This document shows, piece after piece, positions 33,060 to 41,854 of a DNA stretch of 64,000 nt; within the stretch, counting starts at the first letter, position 1, and each line of letters begins with the position of its first letter. The notes beneath the pieces are model-generated. The model did no database searches. It was not told the DNA's origin and was given only the letters and a program-made list of their open reading frames with translations. The translations under genes were made by a program, and so were the position numbers. The DNA comes from Cohnella thailandensis (lineage in GTDB: Bacteria > Bacillota > Bacilli > Paenibacillales > Paenibacillaceae): positions 186,001 to 250,000 of the forward strand of contig NZ_JACJVQ010000019.1 in the NCBI RefSeq assembly GCF_014212135.1. The letters are read 5' to 3'.

Positions 33060-34303
33060 GCCTCGCGTACCCCCCAGCGTTCGATAGCCAAACGCAGCTC
33101 CTCGTGGTCCGTAGCGTAATCGGCAAGGCCGATGCCAGCCTTGACCGCGTCGATGGCCTGGCGGAACGCTCGGCCGCCCGCCGCGGCTCCATGGGCATGT
33201 CCGTGCACGCCGCCGCCCGCGTTGACGACGACGGCTTCGCCGAAGTCGCGCATGATGAGCGGCACGAGACCCGGGTGGATGCCGGCGGACGGGACCGGGA
33301 ACGCCGCCTTAAGCGGAAGCGACGGATCGAGCAGGGCCGCTTGAACGGCGAGATTCTCTTCCTTCGGCATGACGACCGAGCCGTACGGCGAAGGGAAGAG
33401 CGACAGGTCCGCTCCCGCGATGCGGATCAGCTTGCCCAGCAGCAGAGGGGCGGCGATGCCATGGTGCGGCGACGGATAGAAGGCGCCGGCCATCGCCGGG
33501 TGAGCCGCGATCGGGACGTTGATCGAGGGATCGGCCACCAGTTCTGCCATGGCGTCATAGCCGTAGGAGAGAACGTTAAACAGCAGGCCGTTGGCGCCCG
33601 CGTCGATGGCGCGGCGGGCGTTCTCCCTCAGCTTGGACGTCGGTCCCGTCAGGTTGGTGAAGTAGATCAGCTTCTGTCCGGTGACCTTCTCGGCTTCGCG
33701 AGCGGCATCGACGCAAGTTTCCACGCGCTTCTCGAGCGGTGTCAGCGGATTCTCGAACAGAATCTCGTCGTCCTTGATCAGATCGACGCCTCCCAGAGCC
33801 TGCTGCAGGAATTGCTCGCGCAGATTCGGAAGGTCGTAGCCGATAACGGACTTGAAAATGCTCATTAGAAGAGGCCTGTCCGTTATGCCGAGCTTCTCGC
33901 GCACGCCTTGCATTCCGAACTTCGGTCCGGAGAACGCCGACAGGAAGTCGGAAGAGGGGTTCAAGTCCAGCAGCTTGATCCGCCCGTCCATCGACAGCTT
34001 GCCGAACGTGGTGACGAGCAGGGCAGGAAGGTCCTTGGAGAAGTTCAGATCGGGATAAGCGATCGTAATGTCCGCGTAGCGCTCTCCCGGAGCCGCGCCT
34101 TCCGGCTCGTGCGCTTCGATCGAGACGACCTGACCCAGATACTTCTCCATCTTTTGTTTGGCCACTTCCGGAAGCTCGGTCCAGCTGCCGACGGTCAGGC
34201 CGACCGCGATTCCTTCCGCTTTCTTCGCGAAGTCGGCTTTGTCCTCGAACAACCGATAGGTAGCCGTGCTGTAGCCGGGCGCCACGCTCTTGTTGTTGCT
34301 CAT
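33056..34303 (-). CDS. mtnW: RuBisCO-like 2,3-diketo-5-methylthiopentyl-1-phosphate enolase
   Basis: A form IV RuBisCO-like protein that enolises 2,3-diketo-5-methylthiopentyl 1-phosphate; it does not fix CO2. The 415-residue length and the large-subunit-like motifs (GATYSTATYRL-like start, GGGVHGHAHGAAAGGRAFRQA near the C-terminus) fit MtnW, as does its place directly before mtnX and mtnB. AGGAGTTG precedes ATG 34303. Only 32 nt separate it from the proI stop, with no promoter or terminator visible between them. Confidence 0.93.
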   Translation of the reverse strand: MSNNKSVAPGYSTATYRLFEDKADFAKKAEGIAVGLTVGSWTELPEVAKQKMEKYLGQVVSIEAHEPEGAAPGERYADITIAYPDLNFSKDLPALLVTTFGKLSMDGRIKLLDLNPSSDFLSAFSGPKFGMQGVREKLGITDRPLLMSIFKSVIGYDLPNLREQFLQQALGGVDLIKDDEILFENPLTPLEKRVETCVDAAREAEKVTGQKLIYFTNLTGPTSKLRENARRAIDAGANGLLFNVLSYGYDAMAELVADPSINVPIAAHPAMAGAFYPSPHHGIAAPLLLGKLIRIAGADLSLFPSPYGSVVMPKEENLAVQAALLDPSLPLKAAFPVPSAGIHPGLVPLIMRDFGEAVVVNAGGGVHGHAHGAAAGGRAFRQAIDAVKAGIGLADYATDHEELRLAIERWGVREA

Positions 34304-34335
34304 CTTGTATCAACTCCTGCAATCCCTAGAATAAG

Positions 34336-35208
34336 TTAACGGGCGAATGCTTCGTCCGCGATAGCTTGCCCCATCTCTTCCGCGCGCTCCGCGCAGCGCC
34401 GCATCGCCTGCGAGACGGCTTCGGGGAAGCCGTGCCGCTCCAGCGTCTCGATCGCGGCTTGAGTCGTGCCGTTCGGCGACGTGACCTTCCGGCGCAGCTC
34501 GGCCGGGTCTTCTTCCGTCAGGCGGACCATCTCGGCGGCGCCGCGGACCGTCTGCACGACTAGCTCGCGGGCGGCTTCCGGAGCGAGCCCTTGCTCGATC
34601 CCGGAGCGGATCATCGCTTCCATCATGTAATAGATATAAGCAGGGCCGCTTCCCGATACGGCGGTCACCGTCTGAAGCAGGTTTTCCTCGACGACGCTCG
34701 TCATGCCGATCGCGCCGAACATCGAGAGCGCCAGCGCGCGGCCTTCCTCCGGAACGGACGCCGAGAAGCTGATGCCCGTCGCGCCGAGCCCGATGGAGCT
34801 CGAGGTGTTCGGCATCGTCCGAACGATCGGCTGCTCGTTCGCCAGCAATCGATGCATGGTTTGGATCGTGAGTCCCGCGATCAGGGAGACGATCAGCTGC
34901 TCGGAACGAAGAAGCGGCTTCAGGGTCAGAAGCGCGGCCGCCGAATCCTTCGGCTTCATGCCGAGTACGATCATATCCGATCGAGCGAGGGCGGCGTCTT
35001 TCTGCTCTGGAGTAAGCGCCGGAACGACTCCGTATTTCTTCTGTAGCTCGAGCAGACGATCTCCGTTCGAACGATTGAGAACCGTAATGTTCCCCGGCGT
35101 CGCAACTCCGGTATCGACAATCCCTCTAATAATGGCTTCCGCCATCGAGCCGGCGCCGTAGAAGACGATAGTCCGGTCCTTCAGTTTGGATGAAGATAGA
35201 TTTGCCAT
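34336..35208 (-). CDS. proI: Pyrroline-5-carboxylate reductase
   Basis: Last step of proline synthesis, reducing 1-pyrroline-5-carboxylate with NAD(P)H. The 290-residue protein has the N-terminal dinucleotide-binding motif GAGSMAEAIIRG and LGMKP, then RTMPNTSSSIGLG. The C-terminal substrate-binding signature AVSGSGPAYIYYMMEAM leads to SPNGTTQAAIETLE. It is the third gene after the T-box (proB-proA-proI). The symbol proC is equally usable; Bacillus has several such enzymes. Confidence 0.93.
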   Translation of the reverse strand: MANLSSSKLKDRTIVFYGAGSMAEAIIRGIVDTGVATPGNITVLNRSNGDRLLELQKKYGVVPALTPEQKDAALARSDMIVLGMKPKDSAAALLTLKPLLRSEQLIVSLIAGLTIQTMHRLLANEQPIVRTMPNTSSSIGLGATGISFSASVPEEGRALALSMFGAIGMTSVVEENLLQTVTAVSGSGPAYIYYMMEAMIRSGIEQGLAPEAARELVVQTVRGAAEMVRLTEEDPAELRRKVTSPNGTTQAAIETLERHGFPEAVSQAMRRCAERAEEMGQAIADEAFAR

Positions 35209-35307
35209 AATACGTTTTCACTCCCGACTTCTAATTAACAACCGTTTAAGGTGGATGATGTCCCATTCGTCTGACGGATAATCGAATACGACCCATTCGA
35301 ATCGCCG

Positions 35308-36555
35308 TTAGCCGCGAACCTGCCCGCTGCCCTTGACGACATACTTGGTCGAGGTGAGGGCGGGAAGGCCCATCGGTCCCCGCGCGTGCAGCTTCTGCGT
35401 GCTGATGCCGATCTCGGCGCCGAAGCCGAATTCGAAGCCGTCGGTGAAGCGGGTGGAGGCGTTGTGATAGACCGTCGCCGCATCGACCTCCGCCAGGAAG
35501 CGAGCCGCGTTCTCTTGCGATTCGGTCACGATGCATTCGCTGTGCATGGTGCCGAACCGGCGGATATGGGCGAGCGCCTCGTCCAGATCGTCCACGATCT
35601 TAATGTTCAAAATATAATCGTTGTACTCGGTCGCATAATCCTGCTCGGAAGCGGAGCGGACCCACGAAACGAGCTTCTGCGCCCGTTCGCAGCCGCGAAG
35701 CTCGACATTCTTCTCGCGGAAACGTTCCGCCATGGAAGACAAGTGTTTCTCCGCGTAGCCGGAATGAACGATCAGCGTCTCCATCGAATTGCAGACCGAA
35801 GGACGCTGAACCTTGGCGTTCAAGGCGATCTCTTCCGCCATCTTCGGAAGGGCGGACGCGTCCACATAAGTATGACAGATGCCGGCCCCCGTCTCAATGA
35901 CGGGCACGGTCGCGTTCTGTACGACGTTCTGGATAAGAGAAGCGCCGCCGCGCGGAATGATGACGTCGATCAGCCCGTTCAGCTTCAGCATCTCGTCGAC
36001 CGAAGAACGGTTGGAATCCTCGATCATCTGGAGAGCTTCAACCGGAAGTGCCGTTTCGGCCAGCGCTTGTCTCATCACGCCGACGATGGCGCGATTCGTT
36101 TCGAGCGCCGCGGATCCGCCGCGAAGAACGACGGGATTGCCGGTTTTCAGGCAGAGTCCGGCTGCGTCGACGGTGACGTTCGGACGAGCTTCGTAGATCA
36201 TGCCGATAACGCCCAGCGGGACGCGGTGCTTCTCGATGTGAAGGCCGTTCGGACGATCGAACGTCTCCAGCACCGTTCCGATCGGATCCTCGAGCTCCAC
36301 GACCTGCCTTAAGCCTTCGGCGATCGCTTCGATGCGGCTAGGATTCAGCTTCAGCCGGTCGAGCAGGGAGGAACTGGTGCCGTTCGCTTCTCCGTTCCGG
36401 ATATCCTTCTCGTTCGCTTCCAATAAAATAGCCTGCTCCGCGATCAACGCATCGGCCATTTTCAACAAAGCCTCGTTCTTCTGTACCGTCGTCATCCGGT
36501 TCATGACGGCCGCGGCTTCTTTGGCCAGCGCCGCCTTCGTTCTTACTTCGCTCAT
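35308..36555 (-). CDS. proA: Gamma-glutamyl phosphate reductase
   Basis: Second step of proline synthesis, reducing glutamyl 5-phosphate to the semialdehyde. I start it at ATG 36555 (MSEVRTKAALAKEAAAV), overlapping the proB stop by 4 nt; the frame is open upstream only as a shadow of proB. The 415-residue protein shows PLGVIGMIYEARPNVT, NPVVLRGGSAA, ETGAGICHTYVD, the catalytic Cys in QRPSVCNSMETL, and the GPMGLPALTSTKYV C-terminus. Confidence 0.95.
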   Translation of the reverse strand: MSEVRTKAALAKEAAAVMNRMTTVQKNEALLKMADALIAEQAILLEANEKDIRNGEANGTSSSLLDRLKLNPSRIEAIAEGLRQVVELEDPIGTVLETFDRPNGLHIEKHRVPLGVIGMIYEARPNVTVDAAGLCLKTGNPVVLRGGSAALETNRAIVGVMRQALAETALPVEALQMIEDSNRSSVDEMLKLNGLIDVIIPRGGASLIQNVVQNATVPVIETGAGICHTYVDASALPKMAEEIALNAKVQRPSVCNSMETLIVHSGYAEKHLSSMAERFREKNVELRGCERAQKLVSWVRSASEQDYATEYNDYILNIKIVDDLDEALAHIRRFGTMHSECIVTESQENAARFLAEVDAATVYHNASTRFTDGFEFGFGAEIGISTQKLHARGPMGLPALTSTKYVVKGSGQVRG

Positions 36556-37673
36556 GCGTCTGACGCCTCCTTTACGTGGGTCGTAACCCATTCGTCTCGA
36601 TGAATCACTTCGATACGGCTCGGCTCGACGCGCCGCTGAGCTTCGTCGCTCGATAGCCCCGCGGCCGCCGTGACTTGCCAAGATGCATAATTGGTGACGC
36701 CTCTGCCCAGCGTTCGGCCGGCAACGTTCACCACCTCGACGACGTCGCGGGGGTGGAACTCGCCTTCTATTCCGGTTACCCCCGCGGGCAGCAGGCTCTT
36801 GTGCCCGTTGAGCAGCGCTTCTTCCGCTCCGGCGTCGACGACGATTCGGCCCTGCGGAACGGCAAGGTAGCCGATCCATTTCTTCTTCGCGGGAAGCGAG
36901 TGAAGAGAGGTCGTGAAGTACGTGCCCCGTCCGCTGCCTTCCGCAGCCTTCAGTAGGTCGCCCGGCTCCGTCACCCGGCCGATGAAGGTGGACACCCCGC
37001 CGCCCATCGCGATCCGGGCCGCTTCGATCTTGGAGCGCATGCCTCCCGTTCCGACGGAGGAGCCGGCGCCTCCCGCGATTCGGTACAGCTCGTCGGAGAT
37101 GACCTCGATGCGGTCGATCCGCTTCGCGTCAGGATCCTTGCGCGGGTCGGCGGTGTACAAGCCCTCGATGTCGGTCAGCACGTAGAGCTCGTCGGCTTTG
37201 ACCAATGCGGCGACGAGAGCGGACAGCGTATCGTTCTCGCTGAATTTCAGCTCGTCGATGGCGACCGTGTCGTTCTCGTTGATGACCGGGACGACCTTAA
37301 GCCTCAGCAGCTCCTCGATCGTTCGCTGCGCGTTCTGCGAGCGGGAGCGGTTGCTGAAGTCCGGCCGGGTGAGCAGGATTTGGGCGGCCGGGATGCCGTG
37401 CGCGGAGAAAGCCTCCTGATAGGCTTCCATGAGCAGCGCCTGGCCAACCGCGGCCGCGGCTTGCTTCTCGTAGACGAGCTTGGGACGGGAAGCGTAGCCG
37501 ATCTTCTTGAAGCCGGCCGCTACCGCTCCGCTCGTCACGAGCAGAACCTCGAGCCCCAGCTGCTGAAGATGGGCGATCTCCGATGCGAAGAAGCGAACCC
37601 GATCGCGGCTTAGGCCGCCTTCTTCGGAGGTGAGAGAGCTGCTTCCTATTTTGACGACGATTCGTCGAGCCAT
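36552..37673 (-). CDS. proB: Glutamate 5-kinase
   Basis: First, usually feedback-controlled, step of proline synthesis. The 373-residue protein has the amino-acid-kinase core (VVKIGSSSLTS, VTSGAVAAG, NENDTVA, GTGGMRSKI) and a C-terminal PUA domain (~280-360). I prefer ATG 37673 because AGAGG at 37690-37686 is 12 nt before it and only 3 nt before the in-frame GTG at 37682. A T-box leader lies upstream. Confidence 0.95.
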   Translation of the reverse strand: MARRIVVKIGSSSLTSEEGGLSRDRVRFFASEIAHLQQLGLEVLLVTSGAVAAGFKKIGYASRPKLVYEKQAAAAVGQALLMEAYQEAFSAHGIPAAQILLTRPDFSNRSRSQNAQRTIEELLRLKVVPVINENDTVAIDELKFSENDTLSALVAALVKADELYVLTDIEGLYTADPRKDPDAKRIDRIEVISDELYRIAGGAGSSVGTGGMRSKIEAARIAMGGGVSTFIGRVTEPGDLLKAAEGSGRGTYFTTSLHSLPAKKKWIGYLAVPQGRIVVDAGAEEALLNGHKSLLPAGVTGIEGEFHPRDVVEVVNVAGRTLGRGVTNYASWQVTAAAGLSSDEAQRRVEPSRIEVIHRDEWVTTHVKEASDA

Positions 37674-37732
37674 TGTTGCCACGTTCCTCTCATATGCTGG
37701 TGATAGGGGCAGGGGAAAAGCGCGCGAAACGC

Positions 37733-38000
37733 AAAAAAACTCTCGTCCTCAAACAAAGGACGAAAGTTTCCTTCCGCGGTACCACCTTCATTGATGCCGA
37801 CGTACTCCCCGCGATGGGGATCGGCATCCTCTTGAATTCCTGGTAACAGCAGGATCTGTCCGGCTCGTCGCCGGCCGCTCGGGGGCGGGAGAAGCGGTCG
37901 GATTCGTCGAATTCTTCCAGCCAAGGAATTCGATCTCTGGGCGAGCCGGGTCCGCTTCGTTCCCCTTCATTGCGTTTGGATCGGGAGCCGCTCTTGCTCC
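37733..38000 (-). promoter_or_regulatory. T-box leader controlling proB (proline-specific)
   Basis: Read on the minus strand, the leader holds the invariant AGGTGGTACCGCGG (37787-37774). A terminator follows, made by ACTTTCGTCCT pairing with AGGACGAGAGT plus seven T (37767-37733). An AGAGA motif and a GGCTGG loop segment fit Stem I. In the 3' side of the presumed specifier loop, AATCCGA gives CCG (37901-37899), a proline codon, followed by A. Uncharged tRNA-Pro should stabilise the antiterminator and turn on the whole downstream operon. The T-box is certain; the exact specifier codon is inferred. Confidence 0.92.
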
Positions 38001-38022
38001 GAACGGCTTCATATTAATGCTA

Positions 38023-38050
38023 AGAATACCATGCGCCGCAAGCCTTGTAA
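38023..38050 (-). promoter_or_regulatory. Promoter for the T-box-proB operon
   Basis: On the minus strand TTACAA (38050-38045) and TATTCT (38028-38023) are 16 bp apart, just upstream of the leader. Confidence 0.5.
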
Positions 38051-38078
38051 AGGAAGGAAGGCCTTAAGGGGCGGCGAA

Positions 38079-39257
38079 TCAACGGAACAGATTCAGCCTT
38101 CCGATCCGCTCCGCCGCCTCGCGCAAGCGCTGCTCGGGAGCGAGGAGACCCAGCCGAACGTAGCCTTCTCCATGCTCCCCGAAGCCGTTGCCCGGAGCGA
38201 CGACGATGTCCGCTTCCTCCAGCAGCTTGTCCGCGAAGCCCGCCGAGGAATATCCGGCGGGGACGGGCAGCCAGCAGAAGAAAGACCCCGCCGGCTTCGG
38301 CGCCTGCCAGCCGATCGAAGAGAATCCTTCATATAGGGCGTCGCGGCGGCTTTCGTACGTGCGGACAAGCTCGGCCACCGAATCCTGAGGTCCCGAGAGC
38401 GCTTCGGCCGCGGCTTCCTGGATGCCGCCGAACAGGCTGCAATAATAATGGTCCTGGATCAGATTGAGCATCTCGACGATCTGCTTGTTGCCCAGCGCGA
38501 ACCCTACCCGCCATCCGGCCATGTTATAGGATTTGGAGAGCGTGTAGAACTCGATGCCGACGTCCTTCGCGCCGGGCGTCTCCAGGAAGCTGACCGGCCG
38601 CTTGCCTTCGAAGCCGATGGCGCCGTAGGCGAAGTCGCTGGCGACGACGACGTTGTTTCTCTCCGCGAAGCGGACGGTTTCTTCATAGAAGGAACGATTG
38701 GCGACCGCCGACGTCGGATTGTTCGGGTAGTTCAGGAACATCAGCTTAGCCCGTTCCAGCTTGGAAGCGGGAATCGCCTCGTAATCGGGCAGGAAGCCGT
38801 TGCTCTCGAGGAGCGGCATGGACGCCATCTCCGCTTCCGCCAAAGCGACGCCGGACCAATAATCCGGGTAGCCCGGATCGGGGACGAGGCAGACGTCTCC
38901 GGGATTCAACAGGCACTGGCTGATCTCGACGAGGCCCGTTTTGCCTCCGAACAGGACGGCGACCTCGGTATCCGGATCCAGATCGACGTTATAATCTTCC
39001 TTATATCGCTTGGCTACGGCTTCCTTGAGGAAGCGAAAACCTCGGAAAGGAGGGTATTTATGATACAGAGGATTGTCCGCGGCTTGCTTCAGCTTCTCCA
39101 CGATGTGCCGGGGAGTCGGAAGGTCCGGGTTGCCTTGCCCCAGATTGATCACGTCCCGGCCGGTTGCCGCCCGGGCGTTGGCTCTGCCGACGAGAGCCGC
39201 GAAGAATTGCTCGGGCAGCGTCGTCAGACGGTGCGCCGGTTCGATTCGAATCGTCAT
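38079..39257 (-). CDS. mtnE: Aminotransferase of the methionine salvage pathway
   Basis: PLP-dependent class I aminotransferase that converts 2-oxo-4-methylthiobutyrate to methionine, the last salvage step. The 392-residue protein shows DVINLGQGNPDLPTPRHIVE, DPGYPDYWSGV, NYPNNPTSAV, and the PLP lysine in YTLSKSYNMAGWRVGF. The segments QFFAALV, HKYPPFRGFRFLKEA and GEGYVRLGLL agree with Bacillus MtnE as I recall it. A role in other transaminations is possible. It is separated from proB by the T-box leader and so is transcribed independently. Confidence 0.85.
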   Translation of the reverse strand: MTIRIEPAHRLTTLPEQFFAALVGRANARAATGRDVINLGQGNPDLPTPRHIVEKLKQAADNPLYHKYPPFRGFRFLKEAVAKRYKEDYNVDLDPDTEVAVLFGGKTGLVEISQCLLNPGDVCLVPDPGYPDYWSGVALAEAEMASMPLLESNGFLPDYEAIPASKLERAKLMFLNYPNNPTSAVANRSFYEETVRFAERNNVVVASDFAYGAIGFEGKRPVSFLETPGAKDVGIEFYTLSKSYNMAGWRVGFALGNKQIVEMLNLIQDHYYCSLFGGIQEAAAEALSGPQDSVAELVRTYESRRDALYEGFSSIGWQAPKPAGSFFCWLPVPAGYSSAGFADKLLEEADIVVAPGNGFGEHGEGYVRLGLLAPEQRLREAAERIGRLNLFR

Positions 39258-39309
39258 GATTAGTTCGTCACTCAGCTTTCAATCCATAGAGTAGGAAACG
39301 GATAAAATG

Positions 39310-39339
39310 AATGTAGCACAAGGCGGCTTTGAATATCAA
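39310..39339 (-). promoter_or_regulatory. Possible promoter for mtnE
   Basis: On the minus strand TTGATA (39339-39334) and TACATT (39315-39310) are 18 bp apart. The 185-nt divergent region contains no S-box (SAM riboswitch) motif. Confidence 0.4.
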
Positions 39340-39363
39340 TCGGATAAGACGGAATACGTTATC

Positions 39364-39393
39364 TTGTCGCCTTCCCCTTAAATAAGGTACGAT
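39364..39393 (+). promoter_or_regulatory. Possible promoter for mtnU
   Basis: TTGTCG (39364-39369) and TACGAT (39388-39393) are 18 bp apart. A short GGCGGC-type hairpin (GCGGCGCAGCCGCC) follows in the leader. Confidence 0.4.
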
Positions 39394-39442
39394 GGGGAAA
39401 AGAGCGGCGCAGCCGCCATGAATCCGAAGGAGAGCTTGTCCC

Positions 39443-40258
39443 ATGCCAAACCTTTTGCGCTTAGCGCTCATTCAAATGCATATAGACGCCGGTCACCCGG
39501 AGCCAAACTTCGCCCGGCTGGAGCAGCGGCTGACGGAAGCCGTGGCCGCCTCGCCGAAGCCGGACGTCATTCTCGTGCCCGAGATGTGGAACACGGGCTA
39601 CGCGCTCGACCGAATTCGCGAGCTGGCGGATCCGGCGGGCGCCCGCACCCGTTCCTTCGTCTCCGAGTTCGCGAAGCGCCACGGGGTCAACATCGTCGCG
39701 GGCTCGATCGCGGAACTCCGCGAGGGGAACGACGGCCGGGCTTCCAAGGTGACGAATACGGTCTACGGCTTTGACCGGCAAGGCGAGGAGATCGCCGAAT
39801 ACTCGAAGATCCATCTCTTCAAGCTCATGGACGAGCATCTGCACCTCGAAGCGGGAGAGAAGCCCGGACGGTTCGAGCTGGAAGGCTATCCGGCCGGCGT
39901 CATGATCTGCTACGACATCCGTTTTCCGGAGCTTGCCCGGAAGCTTGCTCTCGAGGGAGCCAAGGTGCTGTTCGTTCCGGCGGAATGGCCGCATCCCCGC
40001 CTGCACCACTGGAGAACGCTTCTTCAAGCGAGAGCGATCGAGAACCAGATGTACGTCGTGGCGTGCAATCGCACGGGCATAAGCGGAACGACCCATTTCT
40101 TCGGCCATTCGATGGTAATCGATCCATGGGGAGAGATCGTCGCCGAAGCGGGAGAAGAGGAGACGATCCTCACCGCCGAGATCGACCTCGACCTCGCGGA
40201 CGAAGTTCGCGGACGGATTCCGGTGTTCGCCGACCGCCGGCCGAGCTTGTACGAATAA
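39443..40258 (+). CDS. mtnU: Carbon-nitrogen hydrolase, omega-amidase type
   Basis: A 271-residue nitrilase-superfamily amidase. The catalytic triad is complete: Glu47 (VPEMW), Lys122 (YSKIHLF) and Cys156 (MICYDIRFPE). In Bacillus, MtnU lies beside mtnE and is proposed to hydrolyse the alpha-keto amide left when glutamine is the amino donor, pulling the transamination forward. Here it diverges from mtnE, which supports the assignment. AAGGAG precedes the ATG. No clear terminator separates it from the convergent LysR gene 60 nt away. Confidence 0.88.
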   Translation: MPNLLRLALIQMHIDAGHPEPNFARLEQRLTEAVAASPKPDVILVPEMWNTGYALDRIRELADPAGARTRSFVSEFAKRHGVNIVAGSIAELREGNDGRASKVTNTVYGFDRQGEEIAEYSKIHLFKLMDEHLHLEAGEKPGRFELEGYPAGVMICYDIRFPELARKLALEGAKVLFVPAEWPHPRLHHWRTLLQARAIENQMYVVACNRTGISGTTHFFGHSMVIDPWGEIVAEAGEEETILTAEIDLDLADEVRGRIPVFADRRPSLYE

Positions 40259-40318
40259 CCGTTCCTCCGCCGCTGCCGCGCAATCCTCCTGCTTTATTTT
40301 CCTCAAGCGTTCTATGGA

Positions 40319-41248
40319 TTAATCCTTGGATTTGTCGGGCGGTTGCTTATTGAGAGCTTGCATCGTCTTGCGGAAAATATCGATGAACGCTTCCGCGGCA
40401 TTGGACAGGTAGCGACCTTTGCGGTAGGCGATGACGAGCGTGCGGGTCGGCCTGTTCTTCATGCGGATGTAGACGGGGGTGTGGCTGCTTCCCAGTCCGC
40501 TTCTCGCGACCATGTGCGGCACGAAGCCGATGCCCATGCCGGCGGCGACCAGCGACTGAACCGTCTCGATGTTGCTGCTCTCGAACACGACCCGCGGGGC
40601 GAACCCCGCTTGCTGGCACAGGTCGTAGGCGATCGCCCGGAAGCCCTGTCCCCGCTTGAGCAGAACGAAGGGCTCGTCCTTCATGTCGGCCAGATCGATC
40701 GGCTCCTTGGAGCCGGACAGGGCCAGGGGATGATCGGGAGGCACCGCCAAATATAGTTCTTCCTCGATGATCGGCTCGTAAGTGAGCGAGGGCTCGATGA
40801 CCGGCAGGGAGAGCAGGCTGACGTCGGTGCCGCCGCTGGCGGTTAGTTGCTCCAGCTGAATCGTCGTCTCCTCGACCAAGGCGATCTCGATATTGGGATG
40901 CGTGAGACGGAAAGCGGTCAGCACGTCGGGGAGAACGTGGGCGCCGGTAATCGGCAGGCTCCCGACGATGATGCGGCCTTTGCGCAGGTCGGCGATATCT
41001 TCCATCTCTTGGCGCAGCTGCTCGGTCATATCGACGATCTGCTTCGCTTTCTCTACGAATATAGACCCGGCATAGGTGAGCTCGACGGAGTTGGTGCTCC
41101 GCTTGAACAGCAGAATGCCGAGCTCCTTCTCGAGCTTAGATAGCTGCTGGCTCAGGGAGGGCTGGGCGATATGCAGCTTCTCGGCAGCCCGGGAGAAGTT
41201 GCGCTCGGCGGCGATCTGAATGACGTATTGAAGAAGGCGCAGCTCCAT
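40319..41248 (-). CDS. LysR-type transcriptional regulator
   Basis: A 309-residue LTTR. The N-terminal helix-turn-helix (LLQYVIQIAAERNFSRAAEKLHIAQPSLSQQ) and the linker helix are followed by the periplasmic-binding-like effector domain (~90-295). It diverges from leuCD across 808 bp. TTATAG/CTATAA half-sites occur both before its own start and just upstream of the leuC promoter. I therefore infer that it autoregulates and controls leuCD; the effector might be a leucine-pathway intermediate, but nothing in the sequence shows this. GAAAGGAG precedes ATG 41248. Confidence 0.9.
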   Translation of the reverse strand: MELRLLQYVIQIAAERNFSRAAEKLHIAQPSLSQQLSKLEKELGILLFKRSTNSVELTYAGSIFVEKAKQIVDMTEQLRQEMEDIADLRKGRIIVGSLPITGAHVLPDVLTAFRLTHPNIEIALVEETTIQLEQLTASGGTDVSLLSLPVIEPSLTYEPIIEEELYLAVPPDHPLALSGSKEPIDLADMKDEPFVLLKRGQGFRAIAYDLCQQAGFAPRVVFESSNIETVQSLVAAGMGIGFVPHMVARSGLGSSHTPVYIRMKNRPTRTLVIAYRKGRYLSNAAEAFIDIFRKTMQALNKQPPDKSKD

Positions 41249-41357
41249 ATTAAGGGCTCCTTTCTATTTCGATATCAGGCTCCCAAGCTCATGACGATTG
41301 GGACGATAAGTTGATAGGGTGAATGGCGAGGCTGTTGGCGGACCGCATTTGATGGGA

Positions 41358-41400
41358 CTATTATAGCATGAAACTATAAGATGGGGAGGGGTTATAGTTT
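41358..41400. promoter_or_regulatory. Candidate LTTR autoregulatory operator cluster
   Basis: AAACTATAA (41371-41379) and TTATAGTTT (41392-41400) form a perfect 9-bp inverted repeat with 12 bp between. CTATTATAG (41358-41366) adjoins it and contains a minus-strand TATAAT that could be the -10 of the LysR gene. Confidence 0.6.
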
Positions 41401-41485
41401 GATTGAAGGAGTAGTCGTAGGTTAACTTCATTTCCCGATACCGCCCGTCCCTAACGACGAAACTCGAACCATGCGAGTCTCTGTG

Positions 41486-41509
41486 AACCCCGCAACCCCG
41501 CAACCCCGC
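41486..41509 (+). repeat. Three tandem copies of an 8-bp unit
   Basis: AACCCCGC is repeated perfectly three times head to tail. Confidence 0.95.
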
Positions 41510-41582
41510 AAAAGTTACTTTGAGGTCACTATTGGTAACTGTTCCCCACTCGTAGGTGCTTCGTTTTTCGAGCGTATTTGGT

Positions 41583-41654
41583 CTGGGTGCACTACATTCA
41601 TGGAATTGGCGGGGAATGGTCGAAAGAGGGGCACTGGGTGCACCACATTCGATG
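41583..41654 (+). repeat. Pair of direct repeats 51 bp apart
   Basis: CTGGGTGCACTACATTCATG starts at 41583 and CTGGGTGCACCACATTCGAT at 41634. They differ by one substitution within the first 17 bases and by one inserted base after that. No function is known to me. Confidence 0.85.
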
Positions 41655-41854
41655 TAACGCGTGAGCGAGTAACATATCCCCCGAATAATAAGCAGCGCAA
41701 TCGTCCTTCTTATAGACAAAACTATGACCGATTCGTTCACGACTTGGCCACATTCTAATCCAATTTATGTTTACGGATAAGAACTAGCGGTCGTACAATT
41801 CCGCACAGGACAAGCATTTGGGCGCAAAAAGAACGCTTCGGAGATAGGTTGAAC

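Larger units (their letters stand above)
41401..41850. other. Non-coding spacer with short repeats, no supported gene
   Basis: This ~450-bp stretch lies between the LTTR operator cluster and the leuC control region. It holds an 8-bp unit repeated three times and a pair of ~20-bp direct repeats (both listed separately). An open frame at 41471-41758 runs across these repeats but has no ribosome binding site and an implausible composition, so I do not call it. Confidence 0.5.

Noticed and set aside
33056..34303. Genuine carbon-fixing RuBisCO
   Set aside because: Gene context with mtnX and mtnB and the motif pattern identify the form IV MtnW enolase of methionine salvage.
39258..39442. SAM riboswitch for mtnE/mtnU
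   Set aside because: No S-box core motifs were found in either direction; only simple promoter-like hexamers.
41471..41758. 95-codon open frame in the LTTR-leuC gap
   Set aside because: It runs through the short tandem and direct repeats, has no ribosome binding site and no domain.
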